A stretch of 7,029 nucleotides of DNA from NCBI GenBank assembly GCA_030598625.1, contig JAUVPO010000100.1:1-7029 (forward strand), read 5' to 3'. Made by a program: the position numbers and the translations under genes. Shown piece after piece: positions 1 to 5,841 of the stretch. The stretch comes from Deferribacteres bacterium. GTDB lineage: Bacteria; Nitrospirota; Thermodesulfovibrionia; UBA6902. Under the pieces are notes generated by a model that ran no database searches, was not told the origin of the DNA, and worked only from the letters and a program-made list of their open reading frames with translations. Position 1 is the stretch's first letter; every line of letters begins with the position of its first letter.

Positions 1-49
1 AATCTTTCTAATGAAAAAATGATCTGTTTGATTTCTGTTATTTTTTTGT

Positions 50-79
50 TTAATCCAAACAATACACTTCCTGGATTAA
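50..79. repeat. Inverted repeat, first copy of a 26-base dispersed element
   Basis: TTAATCC at 50-56 pairs with GGATTAA at 73-79 across 16 bases. The inner 26 bases (52-77) match 5004-5029 at 21 of 26 positions in the same strand orientation: the left arm AATCCAAA is identical and most of the ten-base centre is shared. This copy lies about 75 bases upstream of the predicted -35 box at 155. It could be an operator or the remnant of a small repeat family. Confidence 0.5.
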
Positions 80-154
80 TATAATTTTCCCGTTGTCATA
101 CGGTTCGGTAAGTTTCAGTGTTCCCGGCTGTCCCCACCGGATGTGTTAATTTAA

Positions 155-184
155 TTGACATTGTTATTGTTTTAGTGTTAATAT
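155..184 (+). promoter_or_regulatory. Predicted sigma70-like promoter of the lipoprotein operon
   Basis: A consensus -35 box TTGACA (155-160) is followed after 18 bases by TAATAT (179-184), four of six matches to the -10 consensus including the key A and final T. Transcription would start near 191. The -10 lies inside a perfect 12-base palindrome (178-189). Two copies of GTGTTAAT (143-150 and 175-182), 32 bases apart, flank the -35 box. Confidence 0.5.
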
Positions 185-210
185 ATTAAACGCTTCTGGG
201 GTGACTCAGC

Positions 211-300
211 ACCGCACAATCAAGAATTTAACACAGATTTCTTAGATGATATTTTTATAAATATCATTCCTTAATACGCAATAGAAATATTTTGTGCGGT
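211..300 (+). repeat. Nested inverted-repeat structure in the leader
   Basis: Outer arms ACCGCACAA (211-219) and TTGTGCGGT (292-300) are perfect 9-base complements. Inside them ATTTCT (237-242) can pair with AGAAAT (283-288), and a perfect 9-bp hairpin lies at 246-254 / 259-267 with loop TTAT, placed nearly at the centre (26 and 24 bases from the outer arms). No T-run follows, so it is not an intrinsic terminator. It could be a structured leader RNA or a degenerate miniature element; no family is recognised. Confidence 0.45.
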
Positions 301-370
301 ATATTCGCATCCTATATAAGACCTTAACATATCAGTTTTTAACAATAATCTAAATGGAGCGATTTTTTCG

Positions 371-390
371 TCCTGCATATTACTGCAGGG
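371..390 (+). repeat. Hairpin in the lipoprotein leader
   Basis: CCTGCA (372-377) and TGCAGG (384-389) form a perfect 6-bp stem with loop TATTAC, and T371/G390 adds a wobble pair in RNA. It lies 53 bases before the start codon and is not followed by a T-run. A role in leader folding is possible but unproven. Confidence 0.4.
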
Positions 391-443
391 GATTGGTTAC
401 AGAAATCACTCAATTTAGGATTAATTAAACCTCAATAGTTCAT

Positions 444-1271
444 ATGAAAAAATTTATTTTACTTATTTGTTATTTATTATCAATTATGTTACCGGGATGT
501 GGAAGTAGCAATAGTGATAATAATGGTGTGTCCGATGAACAAGTTGAACAAACAGAAGCAAAAAGGTTTGGTACTTATTGTCAGGAAGATTTTCAAAACA
601 ACTGGTTAAATTGGCTTCCCTCGTCCTGGAAACGCTGCAAAAGGTTTAACGACCAGCTAAGTAAAACCGATTACGGAGTCTTCTACCATAGTCTCCACGA
701 CGCTAAACCGTACCTTGAAAACATCGAGGACTATTTGGGTGCCGACAGTGTAGACCTGCTCTATTTGAACACTCACGGCAGTGCATGGGAAGACAATGCT
801 GTATGGCAAATGTGGAATCAGGATACACGTTCTGAATCAAGCAAAATGCGTCTTGGGGATGATAACGCCGGACTGAGTCTTTTGGCTTCCTTCGCTTGCA
901 AAACTCACATGATTGACAACAGAACGTGGATACGCTGGAATTCAATTTTTAGAGGTGGTCTCCGGTGGACCGGCGGAAGTCATGGCACCTTCTGGAGCTA
1001 CAGTACCACGGAAGATATAGGCGCTGATTTCGCGGCCAATCTCCAGATAGGCGTTCCATTATCGACTGCCTGGGATGATGCGAATAAGGATTGGATGTTG
1101 TCAAACGACAGAGCCGTGCTTGCTACAGGAACGGATGAAGCAGATTGTTATACGAGAAGAGACCTTATGAACTGGCAAAATTTCAAAAACTACCCTCGTC
1201 TCAGGGACAATCAGATCCAGTACTGGTGCTCGTTGCGTTGGTCCGGTCTCGACCCGGAAGATACAGATTAG
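444..1271 (+). CDS. DUF6345-like lipoprotein with clan CD-type His/Cys dyad
   Basis: This 275-residue protein starts with a lipoprotein signal: MKK, a hydrophobic stretch at 4-16 and the lipobox LPGC with acylated Cys19 (Pro at -2 is uncommon but tolerated). The mature part has a hydrophobic strand ending in His111-Gly112 (LLYLNTHGS) and a second ending in Ala151-Cys152 (LLASFAC), 41 residues apart. That is the layout of the catalytic dyad in clan CD cysteine peptidases (caspases, gingipains). The later block at 163-214, with paired Gly residues, Phe-Ala and Leu-Ser-Thr-Ala-Trp, resembles what I remember of proteins annotated DUF6345, a domain of unknown function. Other mature cysteines are C46, C65, C235 and C262, possibly two disulfides, leaving Cys152 free. 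No clear Shine-Dalgarno precedes 444; the signal peptide fixes the start. Protease activity is inference. Confidence 0.75.
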   Translation: MKKFILLICYLLSIMLPGCGSSNSDNNGVSDEQVEQTEAKRFGTYCQEDFQNNWLNWLPSSWKRCKRFNDQLSKTDYGVFYHSLHDAKPYLENIEDYLGADSVDLLYLNTHGSAWEDNAVWQMWNQDTRSESSKMRLGDDNAGLSLLASFACKTHMIDNRTWIRWNSIFRGGLRWTGGSHGTFWSYSTTEDIGADFAANLQIGVPLSTAWDDANKDWMLSNDRAVLATGTDEADCYTRRDLMNWQNFKNYPRLRDNQIQYWCSLRWSGLDPEDTD

Positions 1272-1284
1272 TCAATCATGAGAT

Positions 1285-1292
1285 AAGGAGGT
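1285..1292 (+). promoter_or_regulatory. Strong Shine-Dalgarno of the second gene
   Basis: AAGGAGGT lies three bases before the ATG at 1296 and 13 bases after the lipoprotein stop. It fixes the start of the downstream gene. It also contrasts with the lipoprotein gene, which has no visible Shine-Dalgarno, so the partner may be translated more efficiently from the shared message. Confidence 0.85.
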
Positions 1293-1295
1293 CAC

Positions 1296-2384
1296 ATGAA
1301 AGGTATAACTACCCCAAAAAATATAAAGCTTTATTTGTGGATATGTCTGGTTGTTGTTGTCCCATTTTTATCAGTCTCCGCATGGACTGCAGACTTTCCT
1401 CAGCGCAAGGCTTCGGCAAATCGCTCGGCTAAAGAAGGTCTTGGTCGTCATAAAGTATCTTTACTGAAACGCATGCGCGGTCCGGGCCATGAGGCCCTGG
1501 CAAACAGGCTTGTAAAACAGTTTGCAAATAAAAAGATAGCTGCCAACACACTAGGCAAGGCAAAAAAAGACATACAAAAAAACCGTACAACTGTAATGGG
1601 AGATCACTGGTATCTCCAGGCATACGGTGACGGGACCAGTGCCAGATACCATAATTTTAAGTACATTGAGAGCAATTTAGATAGGGGAAGGCCTGTCTCT
1701 GAGCGTATGTCCGAACGAGAACTGGAGAGACTTGGGCGAAAGTTCATTAAGGAAAATTTAAGTGATTATATACAGCTTGGTCCAAACGAATCTCTTGTTC
1801 CATCGTTCACGGAATTCCAGATCGCAAGTTTAAGTGAGGCTATAGAAGGCGCTCCTGTTCAGGAAAGAGTCCATGCCAATACAGTTGTCTTCACAAGGAC
1901 TGTTGACAATGTCGATGTCCTCGGACCAGGATCAAAAGTTGCCGTGACCTTTGCAAATGACGGAAATACCGTTGCATTCTCTTTTGACTGGCCTGAGTAC
2001 GACCATACGGATAAATCTCAGAAAGTTCTGCCCTTATCAGAAATTAAGAAACGGGGCTGGAATCTATCTACCGTTAATCTGGATTCAACTGATGTTCAGA
2101 TAAAACGTTTTGATTGTGGATATTTCGACGCCGGGCACAAACATGATCCTGATGCATATATTCAGTCAGGATGCGTTTATCATACAATCGAGCATAAAAT
2201 TATTGACCATGCTCTATATAATATGGGCAGAAAGTCAGGACGTGTAATGCGTGCAGTTGTTGATGTCATTCCAGCCGGTGAACCGGTAGCGCCTGACAGG
2301 AATTGGTCACAAGTGATGAAGATGCATGGACAGCCTGAGCAGAGAGTTCCCGCTCCACAAAATCCACAGAAAAAAGAGAGTTAA
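1296..2384 (+). CDS. Exported protein of unknown function, partner of the lipoprotein
   Basis: A 362-residue protein, not recognised as a named family. An N-terminal signal (Lys8 and Lys11, hydrophobic core 12-27, likely cleavage after Val-Ser-Ala at 27-29) points to export. Residues 35-95 are basic and probably helical. Residues 190-231 form a beta-rich segment (VVFTRTVDNVDVLGPGSKVAVTF, split here as VVFTRTVDNV then DVLGPGSKVAV) ending Phe-Asp-Trp, resembling the Gly-Pro-Gly strand motif I associate with segments beside DUF6345 or PepSY-like domains. C274 and C293 could form a disulfide. A conserved-looking Val-Ile-Pro-Ala-Gly-Glu stretch lies at 324-329 and the tail is rich in Pro, Gln and Lys. 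The gene starts 24 bases after the lipoprotein stop, so an operon is likely. It may be the accessory or propeptide-like half of a protein that is single-chain elsewhere (inference). Confidence 0.65.
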   Translation: MKGITTPKNIKLYLWICLVVVVPFLSVSAWTADFPQRKASANRSAKEGLGRHKVSLLKRMRGPGHEALANRLVKQFANKKIAANTLGKAKKDIQKNRTTVMGDHWYLQAYGDGTSARYHNFKYIESNLDRGRPVSERMSERELERLGRKFIKENLSDYIQLGPNESLVPSFTEFQIASLSEAIEGAPVQERVHANTVVFTRTVDNVDVLGPGSKVAVTFANDGNTVAFSFDWPEYDHTDKSQKVLPLSEIKKRGWNLSTVNLDSTDVQIKRFDCGYFDAGHKHDPDAYIQSGCVYHTIEHKIIDHALYNMGRKSGRVMRAVVDVIPAGEPVAPDRNWSQVMKMHGQPEQRVPAPQNPQKKES

Positions 2385-2437
2385 CTATTGATATCAGTGC
2401 TGAATTTCATGAAGCTCTTTATCATAAGAAATTCTTA
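2385..2437. other. Convergent junction without a clear terminator
   Basis: The + strand pair and the - strand iron-sulfur gene end facing each other 53 bases apart. The only symmetry is ATAAGAA (2424-2430) and TTCTTAT (2432-2438) with a one-base centre, which can fold only into a weak short hairpin and lacks a T-run on either strand. Intrinsic termination is not visible here. Confidence 0.4.
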
Positions 2438-4015
2438 TTACAGCAACAACTGATTTTCCTCTGACCTTGACTCGCCGATACTGGTCACATAGATTGCGGG
2501 CTGACTTTTAACCGGACATTTCGTCTCACATATTCCGCAGCCGATGCATAATTCAGGATCGACCCTTGGCTGATGAACATGTTTCTCCCTCCCCTTCCTG
2601 TCTTTTACTTTTACAGTTTCAAACCAGACGGCCTTTTTCGTCGTCGGACAGACTTCTTCGCATACAATGCAGGGAATTGAATGCGCATAGGGCAGGCATC
2701 TGCTTTTTTCTATAACTGCAAGACCTAATTTTATTTTTACTTTTTCTTCCAGACGCAACTCACTGATTGCCCCTGTTGGACAGACCTGGCCGCACAGCGT
2801 GCACCTGTATTCGCAGTATCCTATTTTAGGGACAAGCATAGGCGACCATATCCCCTCAAGCCCTGCTTCGAGTAATGCAGGTTGCAAGCCATTGGTAATG
2901 CATACCTTCATGCATTCACCACATTTAATACACCGTTTTAAAAATTCTCTTTCCCCAAGAGCGCCGGGCGGTCTGATTAATTTAGCAACAAAGGTGTTTG
3001 AACCGGCAAGCGGGGTTATTTTGAACAAAGGCACAGTCACTGCACCCGCAAGCGCTGAGGCGATTACCCTTCTTCTGCCAAGGTCAATACCTCTTCCACT
3101 TTCAATTGCCTCCTTATCAGAATTGGATGCAGAGGGGTTTTTTGTTCCGAAGCCGAAACTTACCGCATTTTGCGGACATATGTCGTCACAATTCAAGCAA
3201 TACATACATTCCGTTCTTTTCCAGTCCTCTTTTCTGTCGGGATCCGCTTTTCCCTGGCACACGGAAGCGCATATTCCACATTCATTGCATCCTTCACTCA
3301 CCGACCTTTTAAGAAGTGAATATCTTGAAAGCAGTCCGAGAAGGGCTCCAAGGGGGCAAAGGTGCCTGCACCAGAACCTTCTTTCCGAAAGATTCAATCC
3401 GAGTATAATAAAAAAAAACAATCCTATGAATAATCCCTGATTAAAATAAGGCTGTTTGAAAGACAGTATGCTATCTTTTAATACAGAGTAGACGGATTCC
3501 GATATGTCTACAGCTCCTTTTGGATTTAATTCGTAAATGGCGTCAAAAAAAGCCCTGACGCTGTAATTAAACATGGGATAAATACTCAGAGAAAACGACC
3601 TGATAAGCAGGGATATTGGATCTAAAATACCTACAAGCTGAAGCGTGAAGACTGAAGATATGACGAGAAATATGAGAATATAGTATTTTATTCTGTGCCA
3701 GTTTCTGCCTCTGGTATCAGAACGCCTGTTTTTTAATGAGGATGTTATATTGTTAAGGGTCCCTAATGGACAAATCCATCCGCAGAACACCCTTCCCAAT
3801 ATAATAGTTACAACAATGGTGATAATAGAAAAATAAAACGCCTTCTGAATCGCGTGCGAAGAAAAAAAAGTAGTGATAAAAACAAGTGGGTCGAATTCAA
3901 GGAAGAGTTTAACGGGATAACCAAGTTTATCAGTTCCTTTTGATTCCGTTTGAATAAAGAGAAAAAGAAAAAGCAGTAAGAATATTCCCTGTGAAACTCT
4001 CCTCAGATTTTGCAT
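2438..4015 (-). CDS. NapH-NapG-like membrane polyferredoxin (4Fe-4S binding protein)
   Basis: A 525-residue protein that looks like NapH joined to NapG/MauM. The N-terminal half has about four membrane segments (near 10-22, 58-76, 110-130 and 190-208) and two Cys-xxx-Cys-Pro motifs (78/82 and 216/220) typical of the NosR/NapH family. A ferredoxin follows with cysteines 243, 246, 249, 253 and 270, 273, 276, 280, enough for two 4Fe-4S clusters. Then comes Gly-Arg-Arg-Arg (313-316) with a hydrophobic stretch to 332, like an internal Tat signal. The C-terminal half has cysteine sets 362/365/368/372, 401/405/408/412, 440/449/452/456 and 490/493/496/500, as in NapG-like proteins with four clusters. 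Family knowledge implies electron transfer from the quinone pool or cytoplasm outward. No nap or nos catalytic gene is nearby, so a nap symbol is not justified. The ATG has no good Shine-Dalgarno and lies 26 bases after the DUF362 stop, suggesting translational coupling. Confidence 0.88.
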   Translation of the reverse strand: MQNLRRVSQGIFLLLFLFLFIQTESKGTDKLGYPVKLFLEFDPLVFITTFFSSHAIQKAFYFSIITIVVTIILGRVFCGWICPLGTLNNITSSLKNRRSDTRGRNWHRIKYYILIFLVISSVFTLQLVGILDPISLLIRSFSLSIYPMFNYSVRAFFDAIYELNPKGAVDISESVYSVLKDSILSFKQPYFNQGLFIGLFFFIILGLNLSERRFWCRHLCPLGALLGLLSRYSLLKRSVSEGCNECGICASVCQGKADPDRKEDWKRTECMYCLNCDDICPQNAVSFGFGTKNPSASNSDKEAIESGRGIDLGRRRVIASALAGAVTVPLFKITPLAGSNTFVAKLIRPPGALGEREFLKRCIKCGECMKVCITNGLQPALLEAGLEGIWSPMLVPKIGYCEYRCTLCGQVCPTGAISELRLEEKVKIKLGLAVIEKSRCLPYAHSIPCIVCEEVCPTTKKAVWFETVKVKDRKGREKHVHQPRVDPELCIGCGICETKCPVKSQPAIYVTSIGESRSEENQLLL

Positions 4016-4041
4016 GAATTAGTCTGAAATTATCTCAAACC

Positions 4042-4944
4042 CTATATTTTTATTCTTTTTATATTGATTTTCGTTAAATCCATTGTGCCAAGGCCCGACT
4101 CGGCTGCAATCTTTACATATCCGAGGTCAGATCCTTTCATCCCGAAAAGCGTTGCCCCAAAAGAATCAACTGCAACCTGATCAACACCGACAATAACCGT
4201 ATTCAACTTTTTAACATCATTAAGGTTTCCTCCCTGCGGCCCGTTTGCGGTCAGTATGCGCACTGCATCGAGAACAGTGAGAGTCGGCTTAATGACCATT
4301 GAAAGATCGACAAGACTCTGGTCCAGCTTCTGGTGTATACGATCCCTTGAACCTCCCATAACACCCATCCAGTTTTTCATTGACATTGTCAGTTTTGCAA
4401 GGCCGTGATGTTTCGCAACGGGAATATTTATTATCTTATCAGCTTCAAATATCTCTTTATAAAGAGGCCAGGTTTTAAGGGCCTCACCGTTTATCTTCAT
4501 ATCCCTGAATTTTCTGTCATCAACATAACTTACAACCGCGCCTGCCGCACTTGCAGCTCCGGCAATTCCACTCTGCACATAGCACCGTCCCGGATCATTA
4601 ACTGACCTGTCAAACACCTTCACCTTTTTTGCGCCCGCTTCATAACAAAGACCTGTAACCGTAGCAACCACCTCAGGATTTGAATTAGCTGCCTGCTCAG
4701 GCAGCCTGTCCCATGCCATGTTGGGTTTTATAACAACAATATCACCCCTTGATATGAATTTTTTTATCCCGCCAAAGGCATCAATGGCAGCCTTTGTAAT
4801 CTTTGAAGGTGATATACCGGTTGCAACTACAAGTGCCGGTTTTACAGAAGCTTCCGCATCATTAAATAGTTCATCAAGTTTATTCGGGACAGTAAGACCA
4901 ATGCCTGAGATCCCTGCTAATTTCAAAAATCTCCTTCGATCCAT
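4042..4944 (-). CDS. Tat-exported DUF362 domain protein
   Basis: The chosen start gives 300 residues beginning with a twin-arginine signal, MDRRRFLKLAG, a short hydrophobic core and a possible Ala-Glu-Ala cleavage site at 30-32. A frame extension to a GTG at 5019 is rejected because AGGAGG sits five bases before the ATG at 4944 and the Tat motif should be N-terminal. The body matches DUF362: Val-Val-Ile-Lys-Pro-Asn near 70-75, Ala-Gly-Ala-Lys-Lys-Val near 103-108, Lys-His-His-Gly-Leu-Ala-Lys near 178-184, Met-Lys-Asn-Trp-Met-Gly near 189-194, Asn-Gly-Pro-Gln-Gly-Gly near 234-239 and Gly-Val-Asp-Gln-Val-Ala-Val-Asp near 253-260. The biochemical role of DUF362 is not established. Unlike some relatives this one has no ferredoxin domain; the next gene supplies the clusters, so the two proteins probably work together in the periplasm or at the membrane (inference). 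Confidence 0.88.
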   Translation of the reverse strand: MDRRRFLKLAGISGIGLTVPNKLDELFNDAEASVKPALVVATGISPSKITKAAIDAFGGIKKFISRGDIVVIKPNMAWDRLPEQAANSNPEVVATVTGLCYEAGAKKVKVFDRSVNDPGRCYVQSGIAGAASAAGAVVSYVDDRKFRDMKINGEALKTWPLYKEIFEADKIINIPVAKHHGLAKLTMSMKNWMGVMGGSRDRIHQKLDQSLVDLSMVIKPTLTVLDAVRILTANGPQGGNLNDVKKLNTVIVGVDQVAVDSFGATLFGMKGSDLGYVKIAAESGLGTMDLTKINIKRIKI

Positions 4945-4949
4945 AAAGA

Positions 4950-4955
4950 CCTCCT
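4950..4955 (-). promoter_or_regulatory. Shine-Dalgarno fixing the DUF362 start
   Basis: Read on the - strand this is AGGAGG, five bases before the ATG at 4944-4942. It selects that ATG over the in-frame GTG 75 bases upstream and puts the Tat arginines at residues 3-5. Confidence 0.85.
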
Positions 4956-5003
4956 GTATTGCCACCGTAATAAGTGTACGTTTTAAACGGTTCGATCGGA
5001 CTA

Positions 5004-5029
5004 AATCCAAAAAACACACTATTTGGATT
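5004..5029. repeat. Perfect inverted repeat at the DUF362 promoter, second copy of the 26-base element
   Basis: AATCCAAA (5004-5011) and TTTGGATT (5022-5029) are perfect 8-base complements around a 10-base centre. The element starts just after the predicted -10 box and covers the expected transcription start near 5025. It could be a repressor operator or a 5' hairpin of the message. It matches 52-77 at 21 of 26 positions. Confidence 0.6.
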
Positions 5030-5031
5030 GA

Positions 5032-5060
5032 ATTGTAGAACTATATTTTAATTATATCAA
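5032..5060 (-). promoter_or_regulatory. Predicted sigma70-like promoter of DUF362 and the iron-sulfur gene
   Basis: On the - strand TTGATA (5060-5055) and TACAAT (5037-5032) each match five of six consensus bases and are separated by exactly 17 bases. Transcription would start near 5025, giving a leader of about 80 bases before the ATG at 4944. The start falls inside the inverted repeat at 5004-5029, consistent with repression. Confidence 0.65.
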
Positions 5061-5087
5061 ATAAAGAATTAGAGGGGATTGCAGGGT

Positions 5088-5399
5088 TTATGAACCTTTT
5101 CTGAAACTCTTTGCAAATTCCAGATAATTTCGAGGCGGGTCTAAAAGTTCAACGCCTATGCCGTCATAAGAATCATTTGTTTTTGTTATCCTGCTGACTT
5201 TAACCGGGAGGTTCAATAGCTCTTCTTCAAGAGGGATAATTATTTCAAATGTTGAATTAAAAGGAAAACACATGTCCCGCGTTTTAATAAACATGCCGTT
5301 TTCCGAAAGATTGGTAACAGTACCTGTATAGTCCACGTTGTCACAGGAAAATTTTATATTTATATTTGAGGGCTTTCTCTCGGAAGTTCTTTTCTGCAT
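5088..5399 (-). CDS. PilZ domain protein (second of tandem pair)
   Basis: A 103-residue single-domain PilZ protein. It has both c-di-GMP-binding motifs: RxxxR as Arg4-Thr-Ser-Glu-Arg8 and NxSxxG as Asn30-Leu-Ser-Glu-Asn-Gly35. Beta strands follow to about residue 85, and Asp-Gly-Ile-Gly-Val-Glu-Leu near 79-85 is the usual closing strand. It is cytoplasmic with no signal or membrane segment. Such proteins act as c-di-GMP receptors for motility, adhesion or secretion, but the target cannot be read here. It begins 48 bases after the stop of the first PilZ gene. No Shine-Dalgarno is visible before the ATG; the early arginine motif supports this start. Confidence 0.9.
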   Translation of the reverse strand: MQKRTSERKPSNINIKFSCDNVDYTGTVTNLSENGMFIKTRDMCFPFNSTFEIIIPLEEELLNLPVKVSRITKTNDSYDGIGVELLDPPRNYLEFAKSFRKGS

Positions 5400-5447
5400 A
5401 TTTATTATTAAAACTAACCGGATTCAGCAAGAGGATTAATTAAAGTT

Positions 5448-5816
5448 TTAAGTGTTGGAAAGGTCCTGTTTTCTCTTTTTTTCTAACCAGATATCGTAGG
5501 CATACTCTAGGATCTCGCTCTTGGCCTCTTTATCCATCTCGGCAACTTTTATCCCTGCAAGATATTTAGTTTCAAGATGTTCATTCCATACGATATCACC
5601 TGTGACAGGAATAAATATATCTTTATAAGGATGCCTTACTTTTAACTCGATAGAGCCTTCTAATTTAAGATCAACGTCTTCTGACTCAAAACAAAACCCG
5701 TCGCGGGAAAAATTTATTATTGTGCCTGAAGAATATTCGCGTGATTCTCGGTCGGATTTAAATTCTACATTAAGGGGAATGTTGAATCTTTTAAATTTTC
5801 TTCGTTCTGAATCCAT
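5448..5816 (-). CDS. PilZ domain protein (first of tandem pair)
   Basis: A 122-residue single-domain PilZ protein with intact ligand motifs: Arg6-Lys-Phe-Lys-Arg10 (RxxxR, within ERRKFKRF) and Asn35-Phe-Ser-Arg-Asp-Gly40 (NxSxxG). The barrel closes near residue 90 (Tyr-Leu-Ala-Gly-Ile-Lys-Val). A C-terminal charged helix (about 96-118) is longer than in the neighbouring PilZ protein and may contact a partner. The two PilZ proteins are diverged outside the motifs, so a recent duplication is unlikely. AAGGA seven bases before the ATG serves as ribosome site. A promoter-like extended -10 lies upstream, and an inverted repeat covers the ribosome site. Confidence 0.92.
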   Translation of the reverse strand: MDSERRKFKRFNIPLNVEFKSDRESREYSSGTIINFSRDGFCFESEDVDLKLEGSIELKVRHPYKDIFIPVTGDIVWNEHLETKYLAGIKVAEMDKEAKSEILEYAYDIWLEKKRKQDLSNT

Positions 5817-5839
5817 ACCTTAATCCTTAGATTAAAGGT
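5817..5839. repeat. Inverted repeat covering the start region of the first PilZ gene
   Basis: ACCTTAATC (5817-5825) pairs with GATTAAAGGT (5830-5839) in nine base pairs with one bulged base and a four-base loop. It directly abuts the ATG and includes the ribosome site. It also spans the start point expected from the -10 box at 5842-5847. It may be an operator, or a structure hiding the ribosome site if transcription starts further upstream. Confidence 0.5.
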
Positions 5840-5841
5840 GT

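Larger units (their letters stand above)
1..443. other. Gene-free leader region upstream of the lipoprotein gene
   Basis: No credible coding region is present on either strand. The stretch is AT-rich and holds an inverted repeat at 50-79, a sigma70-like promoter at 155-184, an AT palindrome at 178-189, a nested inverted-repeat structure at 211-300 and a hairpin at 371-390. If the promoter is used, about 250 bases of untranslated leader precede the lipoprotein start at 444. Such a long structured leader could be regulatory or contain a small RNA; neither is demonstrated by the sequence alone. Confidence 0.6.

Noticed and set aside
269..312. Loose likeness to the CCTTACGCA...TGTGCGGTATTTC segment remembered from ColE1-type plasmids
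   Set aside because: Only short blocks agree with different spacing, and the comparison is from memory; a nucleotide search would be needed before claiming plasmid or element origin.
354..428. 24-codon frame in the lipoprotein leader
   Set aside because: It starts with ATG but has no Shine-Dalgarno and no recognisable attenuator pattern; leader peptide status cannot be supported.
417..444. 13-base identity AGGATTAATTAAA between 417-429 and 5432-5444
   Set aside because: AT-rich 13-mer matches are expected about once by chance in a window this size; kept only as part of the GGATTAA observation.
1145..1432. 95-codon + strand frame bridging the two left genes
   Set aside because: It overlaps two better supported genes in another frame, has no ribosome site of its own, and shows no domain.
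2799..3440. 213-codon open frame on the + strand
   Set aside because: It lies wholly opposite the cysteine-rich polyferredoxin gene, has no ribosome site, and its translation resembles no protein family.
4945..5019. N-terminal extension of DUF362 from a GTG at 5019
   Set aside because: The AGGAGG site and Tat motif select the ATG at 4944; the extension would bury the signal and overlap the leader.
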